64,000 nucleotides of DNA, taken from contig JADJRH010000011.1 in the NCBI GenBank assembly GCA_016712345.1, positions 4,402,001 to 4,466,000 of the forward strand. The letters are read 5' to 3'. The notes under the pieces are model-generated. The model did not search any database. It had not been told where the DNA came from and saw nothing but the letters and a program-made list of their open reading frames with translations. The translations under genes and the position numbers were made by a program. Within the stretch, counting starts at the first letter, position 1; each line of letters starts with the position of its first letter. This document shows, one piece after another, positions 50,785-59,084 of this stretch. The DNA is from Polyangiaceae bacterium. Its GTDB lineage: Bacteria > Myxococcota_A > Polyangia > Polyangiales > Polyangiaceae.

Positions 50785-51786
50785 CTAGCGAGCCGGTATT
50801 CCGCCCATTGGGTAGATTGGAATTGCTTTTACAAACTTGTCGAATAGGTCGGCGTCGGAAATGGAAGAGGGCGCCAAATGCCTTAAATAGCCGACCACGA
50901 GCGCTTGCAATTGAACGTTGTGGGAGGCCAATTTGCTGCCCGCACCTTGAACCGACTTGGCAACGGCGCGCCTGAATTGCGCCGAGCGACTTTCTTTCAC
51001 TGGGTAGTCCATTGGGTATAACATCCCAACCTGAACCAACGCCCGCACCGCCGGACCGCGGGGATCTCCAAGTTGCCGACCTACCCTCCCGAGAAGCGCG
51101 CCCGAAAGCAGCGCTTCGGCATGGATGACTCGATACAAACACTCATTGATAAATCGGCGTTCTTCAGCCGTTTCTTTGAGTGCCGCATCAACATGTTTCA
51201 CCATGGCGAGCACAATGCTTGTGTTGTGCGCTCGGTACCAACTCGCGCCCGTCGGCGCCGCAAAGTACTGGAGCCACGGCACCACGGCAGGCGGGGCATC
51301 CACTGTTGAGAGCCCTTTTTCCCAACCGGCGGCGGCCCACTCTGAGTCGATTGCAACACACTCGTTGGTGGCTCGCCAATAGGGTGAGCCCGAGTTGGGG
51401 CGCCCATCTTCCCGAGCAAACAAGCCGCGGTTGCGTTGCCATTCCATAAAGTCGATCTCGGCTCGGCCAAACCCGCCCGAGCCCCGTTCACCAAACCCGT
51501 AGCGGTCGTAAAATGCCCGCCGCGCCGCCACCCGCAATGCCGGATCGTCGCGCACAATGTGTACACGTTGCGCGACCTCTTGCGACAAATCCGCCCACTG
51601 TGGAGCAGACTCCTGAGTAGTGGCCGGGCGCCCTGCGAATCGCGGGCTCACTTCAGCATCGGCGAGAAACCCCAACCAAGCCTCCGAAAAGGGTAGCTCA
51701 GCAAGAAGCAGGGCCCATGTCAACAGGGAGAAACGCCCAACAGGGGAGCAAACGAATTTTGGTTCTTGCGCTGGGAGCGTGTGCAC
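50785..51786 (-). CDS. Conserved hypothetical protein of a putative biosynthetic operon
   Basis: I do not recognise a named family for this 333-aa protein. It has no signal peptide and looks all-helical. Distinct segments are FYDRYGFGERGSGGFGRAEI, FMEWQRNRGLF, PYWRATNECVAIDSEWAAAG and FAAPTGASWYRAHNTSIVLA. I have the impression that these recur in actinobacterial and myxobacterial hypothetical proteins, but no function is known to me. The start is GTG at 51786. It is the first gene of the operon with the FAD monooxygenase, radical SAM and methyltransferase genes, and 46 bp divergent from the AAA ATPase gene. Confidence 0.65.
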   Translation of the reverse strand: MHTLPAQEPKFVCSPVGRFSLLTWALLLAELPFSEAWLGFLADAEVSPRFAGRPATTQESAPQWADLSQEVAQRVHIVRDDPALRVAARRAFYDRYGFGERGSGGFGRAEIDFMEWQRNRGLFAREDGRPNSGSPYWRATNECVAIDSEWAAAGWEKGLSTVDAPPAVVPWLQYFAAPTGASWYRAHNTSIVLAMVKHVDAALKETAEERRFINECLYRVIHAEALLSGALLGRVGRQLGDPRGPAVRALVQVGMLYPMDYPVKESRSAQFRRAVAKSVQGAGSKLASHNVQLQALVVGYLRHLAPSSISDADLFDKFVKAIPIYPMGGIPAR

Positions 51787-51832
51787 CGCTAGCGTTTCGC
51801 ACGCATTGGTCCATCAACAACCAAACCGCTCT

Positions 51833-53143
51833 ATGTTGGACTCGCTCCACCTGAAAAATGCCGGCCCGGCCGACGAAATGCGGCTTGACCTGGGGCGGCG
51901 ACTCAACCTTGTGACGGGTGACAACGGGCTGGGGAAAAGCTTCTTGCTGGATGTGGCTTGGTGGGTTGTCACCGGAACGTGGGCGGGGTATCCGGTTCGT
52001 CCCAGAAGTGACGTGATCAAAGCCGGGCAGCCGGCAACAATTGAGTACTCCATTCTGAACGGCGCAAACAATCTCTCGTTTGAAAGCCACTTCACTCCGG
52101 CCAAACAGGAGTGGACCGCGCCTCAGCATCGCCTTTCTCACAACGCACTGGTCATCTACGCCCGGGTGGATGGTGGCTTTGCCGTTTGGGATGCTACGCG
52201 AAACCAACTGGCCCGTGAGATTGCAATCTTGGGGGGCAACCCATCACCTTCGCTGCCTCGATTCTACCATTTTAGCCGCACACAGGTTTGGGAAGGTATG
52301 GAGGGGGAAGGCTCGCGGATGTTGTGCAACGGACTGATCCGCGATTGGGTATCCTGGCAATTGGCCAATGACTGGCGTTTTGATGCGCTAAAAAAAGTTC
52401 TGCGTGTGATGTCAGAAGCCGGAGACACTTTGGAGCCGGGAAGTCGGCCGACGCGGCTGAGCATTGACGACGCCCGTGACTACCCAACGCTTCGCACCAA
52501 CTATGGGCATGAAGTGCCTCTTGTTCTCGCTTCCGCCGCAATCAGAAGAATTGCGGCGCTCGCCTACCTTCTCGTTTGGACTTGGTCAGAGCACCGGACG
52601 TTGGCCGAGCAGTTGGCAACAGATCCCGCTCGAAATGTCTTGTTCCTTGTCGACGAGGTGGAGAGTCACCTCCACCCTCGCTGGCAAAGAACCGTGGTGC
52701 CCTCACTCCTTGAAGTGGTAAAAACACTGGCACCGGACGCATCCGCACAGCTCCTCATTTCTACCCATGCCCCCTTGGTGCTGGCCTCCGTTGAAACCCA
52801 ATTCAATGCGGAGTCCGACGCATGGTTTGACATCGACCTGAATCGTACCGAGAGACCGCACAGGGTGGTGCTGCGCAAGCGCCCGTTCGTTCGAAGGGGT
52901 GAAGTGGGCAACTGGCTTACCAGTGACGCTTTTGACCTTGAAGAACCCCGCTCTCTTGAGTCAGAAAGGGCCGTAAAGGAGGCGCTCGCATTGGCTCGGA
53001 AGGGTAAAGTATCCGCGGAAGAGCTGTTGAGGGTAGACGATTTGCTTCGAGCATCGCTGAGCGATGTGGACCGGTTTTGGCTTCGGTGGTCAGAATTTAA
53101 GAGTGCCCGCCAAAAACCTGCAAAACGTGGGACTCGAAAATGA
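51833..53143 (+). CDS. AAA ATPase of a Septu-like (PtuA-like) defence pair
   Basis: The 436-aa ATPase is of the SMC/OLD-related AAA_21 group. It begins MLDSLHLKNAGPADEMRLDL and has Walker A GDNGLGKS at 29-36. A signature-like region comes before VLFLVDEVESHLHPRWQ (Walker B, about 266-282), and the H-loop-like QLLISTHAPLVLASVE follows. The C-terminus is an acidic/helical tail. ATG 51833 is chosen because the fold starts there; the upstream frame overlaps the divergent gene. Its stop overlaps the HNH gene start (ATGA), the arrangement of PtuA-PtuB pairs. In Septu systems PtuA holds PtuB in check until phage infection. Confidence 0.82.
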   Translation: MLDSLHLKNAGPADEMRLDLGRRLNLVTGDNGLGKSFLLDVAWWVVTGTWAGYPVRPRSDVIKAGQPATIEYSILNGANNLSFESHFTPAKQEWTAPQHRLSHNALVIYARVDGGFAVWDATRNQLAREIAILGGNPSPSLPRFYHFSRTQVWEGMEGEGSRMLCNGLIRDWVSWQLANDWRFDALKKVLRVMSEAGDTLEPGSRPTRLSIDDARDYPTLRTNYGHEVPLVLASAAIRRIAALAYLLVWTWSEHRTLAEQLATDPARNVLFLVDEVESHLHPRWQRTVVPSLLEVVKTLAPDASAQLLISTHAPLVLASVETQFNAESDAWFDIDLNRTERPHRVVLRKRPFVRRGEVGNWLTSDAFDLEEPRSLESERAVKEALALARKGKVSAEELLRVDDLLRASLSDVDRFWLRWSEFKSARQKPAKRGTRK

Positions 53144-53799
53144 TTCCCGTTGCCGAGGCCGACGAGCCCGCCTCGTTTGACAAGAATGTCCGCCAAAAGG
53201 GGTTGCGGGCAATCGCCGAAATGGTGGGAAAAGAACCAGCGGTTCGGCGGCGGGGAGGGCAGCCGTTTAGGAAGATTGCCGATCGAGAAGAGGACATCCC
53301 CACGGACGCTCTTCCGGACTATTGGGTGGACGCGTTGGATGACCTGATGGAGAAGTACAACCGGGTCTGTGCGTACTCATGCTTTCGGATTCATCCTGTA
53401 ACGGGCGCCTCCTCCGTGGACCACTTCGCGGCAAAGTCCCGTTCCTGGGATAGGGTATATGAGTGGTCTAATTACCGCCTCTGTTCGAGTTTACTCAATG
53501 CTCGAAAGAGCGATTTTGGTGATGTTCTCGACCCGTTTGAGGTAGGACAAGGGTGGTTTCACCTGGAGTTGCTTGGCTTTCAGGTTGTGCCAAATCCGGC
53601 GCTGCCGGTCACCCAAAACCGCGCCGTTCAAGCGACGATCGATCGCCTCCGGCTCAATGACTTTCGCCGCGATAGGGAGAGAGACGCCGAACGTTATTGG
53701 GCGCGGGACTACTCACTGAGAGTGTTGAAAGAAGAGTCGCCATTTGTAGCGTATGAGCTATACCGACAGGGCCGCCTAAATGCCGGTGACCAATGGTAG
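53140..53799 (+). CDS. HNH endonuclease of a Septu-like (PtuB-like) defence pair
   Basis: The 219-aa protein carries an HNH-type core. CFRIHPVTGASSVDHFAAKS holds D94-H95, EWSNYRLCSSLLNARK has N111, N120 and K123, and DVLDPFEVGQGWFHLEL follows. The zinc-binding CxxC pairs seen in many HNH proteins are missing. The N-terminal 50 residues are basic and polar. It is translationally coupled to the upstream AAA ATPase by a 4-bp overlap, and the pair is isolated from neighbours in function. Nuclease action on phage or tRNA is inferred from family resemblance to PtuB/TIGR02646-type proteins. Confidence 0.8.
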   Translation: MIPVAEADEPASFDKNVRQKGLRAIAEMVGKEPAVRRRGGQPFRKIADREEDIPTDALPDYWVDALDDLMEKYNRVCAYSCFRIHPVTGASSVDHFAAKSRSWDRVYEWSNYRLCSSLLNARKSDFGDVLDPFEVGQGWFHLELLGFQVVPNPALPVTQNRAVQATIDRLRLNDFRRDRERDAERYWARDYSLRVLKEESPFVAYELYRQGRLNAGDQW

Positions 53800-53836
53800 G
53801 TCCATTCACACCAAAAGCGTGAGTGCGAAGCGGTCG

Positions 53837-54367
53837 TCAGATGGGGGATGCGGCGGGGAGGGAGACAACGAACTCGGTGTATTGCCCCTCAACACTGTCA
53901 AAGTGGATGGTTCCACCGTGGCGCTGAACAACTATGTCGTGGCTGATGGATAAGCCGAGACCTGTGCCCTCGCCCGCGGGTTTTGTGGTAAAAAATGGGT
54001 CAAACACTTTGTCGCGAATGTCTTTGGCAATGCCCGGCCCGTTGTCGCGAACGCGAAGTTCTACAATGCCGGGTAGAGCACGGGTGGTTAGGGTTACTGT
54101 TGGGGTGAACGAAGGGCCCACTTTTTCGCGTTTGGCAGCCACCGCGTATGCCGCGTTGTGAACCAAGTTGAGTATCACTCGCCCAAGCTCCTGAGGTGCG
54201 GCGTGCACTTTGGGTAGATCGGGTGCAAATCGCGTTTCAAGGAGAATGTCAATTGTCTGACCGCGGGATCGCAGATCGTAATGTGCGAGCTTGGCATATT
54301 CACCGGCAAGCGCGTTCAGATCGGTATCCTGAAGGTCACTCACCGCAACGCGGGCATGGTCCAACAT
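53837..54367 (-). pseudogene. Giant kinase gene, histidine-kinase ATPase fragment
   Basis: This frame holds the HATPase_c domain: ELGRVILNLVHNAAYAVAAK (N box), VRDNGPGIAKDIRDKVFDPF (G1/F boxes) and GEGTGLGLSISHDIV (G2). Coding sequence in this frame really begins near 54471. LSEDEIADTLADIRLNIGKV and RRADGIIRSM continue the HisKA domain of the upstream fragment. The two frames meet at a run of six G (54466-54471; C on the coding strand). One more C would join them. It is the C-terminus of the gene that starts at 59084. Confidence 0.8.
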
Positions 54368-56268
54368 CGATCGGATGATTCCATCGGCCCGCCTGCCATG
54401 TTCTTGAACCTTCCCAATGTTGAGACGAATATCCGCCAGTGTATCGGCAATTTCGTCCTCTGAAAGGGGGGTTTTGTGTCGGGCTCCATGCCCGCGAGAA
54501 GCTCATCGAGAAGCTCAATGGACAACTCTGAAAAGTTGTTGACGAAGTTGAGCGGATTTTTGATTTCGTGAGCGATACCACTTGTGAGAGCGCCGAGCGA
54601 TGCGAGTTTTTCCTGCGTAATGAGCTGCTGCTGCGCCTCGCGCAAACGGGCGAGTGTGCTCGCAAGCTCATCGTTGGAGTGCCTCAGTTCTTTTGTTCGT
54701 GCCGCTACGCGCTCTTCAAGCGTTTCATACACGCGGGCATTTTCGAGCGAAACAGCCGCCTGAGCCGCCAATAGATCGAGCACCTGACGGCGTTCCGAGG
54801 TGAACGCGCGCGCTACCAGATTATTTTCAAGGTAGAGTACACCCAGAAACTTACCCTGGTGTTTTATCGGCATGCACAAAACGCTGCGCACTGAGCGATT
54901 TTGAATGTACGGTATAGCTCGAAAACGCCCGTCTCCCACAGCGTCGTCGAGCACCAAAAGCTCCTGCGTTCGGGCCACGTACCTGACAATCGATTCACAC
55001 ACGCTGTCGGCCTGAGCGACGGGTGTTGCCCGCCGAACCTGAACCACTCCGTTTGCCCCTCGCTCCGCTTCAAGGGTAAGATCGTGTACACCGGCAAACA
55101 AGAGAGCCCCGCTCTCGGCGCCGGCGTTTTCGGCCAAAATCTCGATGAGTCTACCAAGGAGCCTGTCCATGACAATTTCTTCCGCCATGGCAGCCGAAGC
55201 TTTCATGAGGGAGGCCATGTCAAGCGAACCGTGCGCCCCGGAGACTTCAGACTTGGGGCCGACATCACGCGTTTCGCGCGGCGAAATAAGCCCATACTCG
55301 CTCTTGGATCTGACCAGAGCGTCGGCCTTTGAACGTGCTCCCCACTTTCTGTAGGTGAAGACCGCGCGGTCAAAGAGCGCGGACGCAACCGACTTGTCAC
55401 CCGCCCCCGCGGCGCTTTCGGCGGCGAGTTCGAGGGCGAGCGCTTCATCGGCCAAGCTGCCCGCGGCGCGAGCCAGGGAGATCGCCCGCTCGTATAAGTC
55501 GAGAGCCGCAAACCCATGGGTAGATCCGCGCGCGGGACGCCGCGCCATTTCAGCTTCAAGCAGCGCAAGCCGGTGAGCGTAGTTTGCAGGACCAAACGCA
55601 GCCCATTTGCGAAACGAGCCAACCGCACGACGCACACGAACCGCGTCGGCGATGCTCAAGTCATCGCCGCGTGCCCGAGCCGCCGCAATTCGAGCGAGGG
55701 CCCCAAACTGTTTGAGAAATGGGACGAGAGGCATTGAAACGATAGATTCAACCCGTTTCTCAGCCTCGACGGCGTGATGAACAGCCTCGTTGTAAGCGCC
55801 GAACAGGTAGGAAAGATAGAGGCGGAGAATATGGTAGATGCACGCGCTTGTTTTGTCTGAGTCGGCGGCGCCGATCGTCGCTTTCGCGTCGTCAAACCGG
55901 GGACCGTCGAACGTGTGTGCGCGTTCACCGGCAACCGGGGAGGTCAGATTTTCTACCGTTTGCCACAACATGCGCTGGATGCTGCGGGCCCCGTCGATTT
56001 TCTCAACGAAGTCGTTTTGACTTTCAATATTTTCTGCCACAAAGGAAAGCACTTCACCTGACAAAAATCTCCAGGCACTCTCCGTGAAAGCACAAAACGC
56101 GGCATTAAACGTTTCGCCAAGGTTGAGTCTGGCCTGCGACGCCCCATGGATGAGTGGGAAGGTTTCTTGGATGGGTCTACTCCAGTGCCCCAAGAACGTT
56201 CCCCAGATATAGTCCGCTCGACGCCATATCAACTCGTCCGGGTAGCGATGTTGAAGCCGGAGCGCCAA
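54340..56268 (-). pseudogene. Giant kinase gene, helical-GAF-HisKA fragment
   Basis: The frame contains a TPR-like helical region (about 1-330) and a GAF domain (about 345-500, with SGALLFAGVHDLTLEAERGA and VLCMPIKHQGKFLGVLYLEN). A coiled coil follows, then the HisKA phospho-acceptor segment KLASLGALTSGIAHEIKNPL. After MEPDTKPP it runs out of frame and stops. At its N-terminus it begins inside a conserved region (LALRLQHRYPDELIWRRADY) without the residues that normally precede it. It is the middle part of the gene starting at 59084. In intact relatives these parts form one protein of about 1700 aa. Confidence 0.8.
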
Positions 56269-59084
56269 CTCGCCGAATCGTGTTCCCTAAGTTGCCTCAA
56301 CAGGAGCAATGGGTAGATCTTACTGCCCGCCCGAAATGCGGTCACATTGATGCGGTCCATCATGCGCATGGCGGCAATGGCATTTGGGTCGCGCATTTCA
56401 GGTGCGTCACCGAGCGACTCAATGGTGCGACCGCGCATGAGCCAGCGAATGCGCACCATCTCCATGCCAATGTGATGGCCTCCCGGATTTTTGGGAAATC
56501 GAACCCCGTATTGTTCCAGCGCTTCAAGTCCAACCGCAAGCGATTCGTCGAGCCGGTCACGCGTGCGAGCGACGGTTTGGAGGGCATGGTAGGCGAGATC
56601 TTTGTCCGCCGGAGTAACCCCATGCGTGAGCACTTCACGCGCCGCGGTTTCGGCTTCGTGTTCTTCACCGACGCATGAAGCCGCCTCGGCCTGAGCACCG
56701 CGCAGCGCGACCATCAGGCCATAGTGGGTTTGCCAAGGTGTGGGGCCAAGCAAACTCTGACCTGCCCTGAAATATTCAATTGCCTGTCGGAACGCTACCG
56801 AGTCACGCGCCGCCCTACCCGCGCGCAGATTCAGGTGAGCCAGTTCCAAGCGTTCAGAAGGGGTTGTAACGAGACTTGCCCCGGCGTTGAGTTGGTTGAC
56901 AACGTCAAACACCTGCCCCGCGGCCGAATCGGGCTTGAGCTGTTTGAGCGCGCTTCGGCCGATAGATAAGTGTACACTTCGCCGCGTTTCTTCAGCGAGA
57001 GACGCGTAGGCGGCCTGTTGAACGCGGTCGTGGACAAATGAAAATTCGGTGACGGCGTCAACTTCCGTGTCGAGATCGGCCCCGGCCAGAGGGAAACCGT
57101 CATTTTCAGGCCGGAGCAATCCGGCCTCGACCGCGGGCCACAGTTCACGCAGAACCTCGGCCGATGTCTGCGACGAAGTGGTAGCCACTTTTTCGAGTTT
57201 GAATCGAGCGCCAACACACGACGCAATTTGCAGGGCGCGCAGGGTAAGTTTTGGAAGACGTCGGAGCCGCTCTCCAATTAGCTCCAAAACGTCGGACGCC
57301 GTTGCAGCGCGCCGAACCTCCGACAAATTCCAATGCCAGCTCTGATCTTGATGGTCAAACTTGAGCAGTCCCTCAATTGCCAACGAATGCAGAAATTGCC
57401 CCACGAAAAAGGCATTTCCACCTGTCTTTTCAAACACAACATCGGCCAGCGGCTGCGCTTTTTCAATGTCTGTCTGGAGCGAGTCGGCCGTGAGCGCGTG
57501 AACATCTCCGGGGACAAGATTGGTAAGATGGATGGTTTCTACAGGGACCAGAGCCTTTTGAATTTCGGTAAGAAACTGGCCGAGCGGATGACCCGGTGTC
57601 ACCTCTTGATCGCGGTACGCCGCAACAAACAAAACGTTGCGCGTGCGGGTATCGGTGAGAAGGACTTTAAGCAGCGCGAGTGAAGCCGAATCTGCCCATT
57701 GGAGGTCATCCAAAAAGAGCACCATGGGATGCTCGCGCGGCGCCAAAGCCTGAACGAACTGGGTGAGTGCGCGGAGAAAGCGGTTTTGCATTTCTTCGCC
57801 GCCCACGTCGGGTGCCGCCGGTTGTTCACCAATGATGAGTTCAAGCGTGGGAACCAAATCTGTCAGAACCTTACCCACGCCCGAAGTGGCAGGTAAGATT
57901 CGCTCTCGAAACGCGGCGAGTGAGGTATTGTCCTCGGTTAAAACGCGGCCCAAAATGCTTCTGAACGCCTGAACGAGAGCGTGGTAGGGAATGTTTCGAA
58001 GGAGCTGTTCAAACTTGCCCTCCGCAAACGAACCACGCTTTTCTCCCAGCGATCGCAGCACTTCGTGAACGAGAGCGCTTTTTCCAACGCCCGATCCACC
58101 GGTCACCAACACCAGTTCACACCGGCCGTCGCTCGCCCTCTCAAACGCGCGACACAGCAGATCGGCCTGGGAGACGCGACCGTAAAGTTTGTGAGGAAGT
58201 CGAAACCTACCCGATCTGTCAAGGGCGGCCAAAGGGAAGATGTCCACCGTGCCTGACTCGTGGAGAAGAGCCAGGCACTTTTCGAGATCGTGGGAAAGCC
58301 CAAACGCCGACTGGTAACGGTCGTCGGCGCTTTTTGAGAGGAGTTTGCCCACGAGAAGCGATACAGCGGAGGGAACTTCAGGGTTGACTGAGTTGGCAGG
58401 GAGCGGGCTTTTGGCGATGTGACAATGCACGAGTTCAAGCGGATCGGCGCTGTCGAACGGCGTTCTACCCGTTAGAAGCTCATAAAGTGTAACGCCGAGT
58501 GAGTATAGATCGGCCCGGTAGTCTACCACCCGGTTCATGCGACCGGTTTGTTCAGGCGACATGTACGCAAGCGTTCCCTGGAGTTGTTTGGGGCTGGCTA
58601 GGTGCGCCTGCTTTAAGTCAACTCGCGCGGCAAACCGCATTCCAATCAGGGAAACTTCGTGGCTTACAGGATCAAAAAGGATGTGAGCGGGTTGTAGATT
58701 TTTGTGGATGACCCCGGCCGCATGAAGCTCCCCCAGCACACGACAAATTCGGACCGCCATTTCAAGTGTGGAGCGAAGGTCGGCGCGGGTTTGTACGCGC
58801 CGTGGAACGAGGGCTTCTCCCGGTGCGTACGCAAGCACCAACGCCGGTCTACCATCTACCCGCTCCATTCGCAGGGCTCGGCGAACCCCCTGGATATTCA
58901 GATCGCGAGTTGCAAACAGTTCGTTTTGAAGGCTTGCAACGTCGGCCTGGGTGGGTGTGTCGGCCACAGGAATTTTGTACACATTGGGGCCCTCCGAAGA
59001 AGGCACCAGATGCAGAACGTGGCGTTCTCCTCGGCAGAGTGTTTTTCGACTGCCGGGAATTCGAGTGGTGGTTGTGGTTACCAT
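56229..59084 (-). pseudogene. Giant kinase gene, N-terminal pseudokinase and AAA ATPase fragment
   Basis: Residues 1-270 are a protein-kinase fold (K37; GTLAYMSPEQTGRMNR; DYRADLYSLGVTLYELLTGR). Its catalytic loop reads VIHKNLQPAHIL (N129 for Asp, H134 for Asn), and LIGMRF replaces the DFG motif (148-150). An AAA/ORC-type ATPase follows (VLVTGGSGVGKSALVHE, VLFLDDLQWADSASLALLK), then helical repeats to SKIYPLLLLRQLR. The frame then diverges and ends at 56229. ATG 59084 overlaps the FAD oxidoreductase stop by 7 nt. The reading resumes in another frame at 56268, with perhaps 40 conserved residues missing. Confidence 0.82.
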
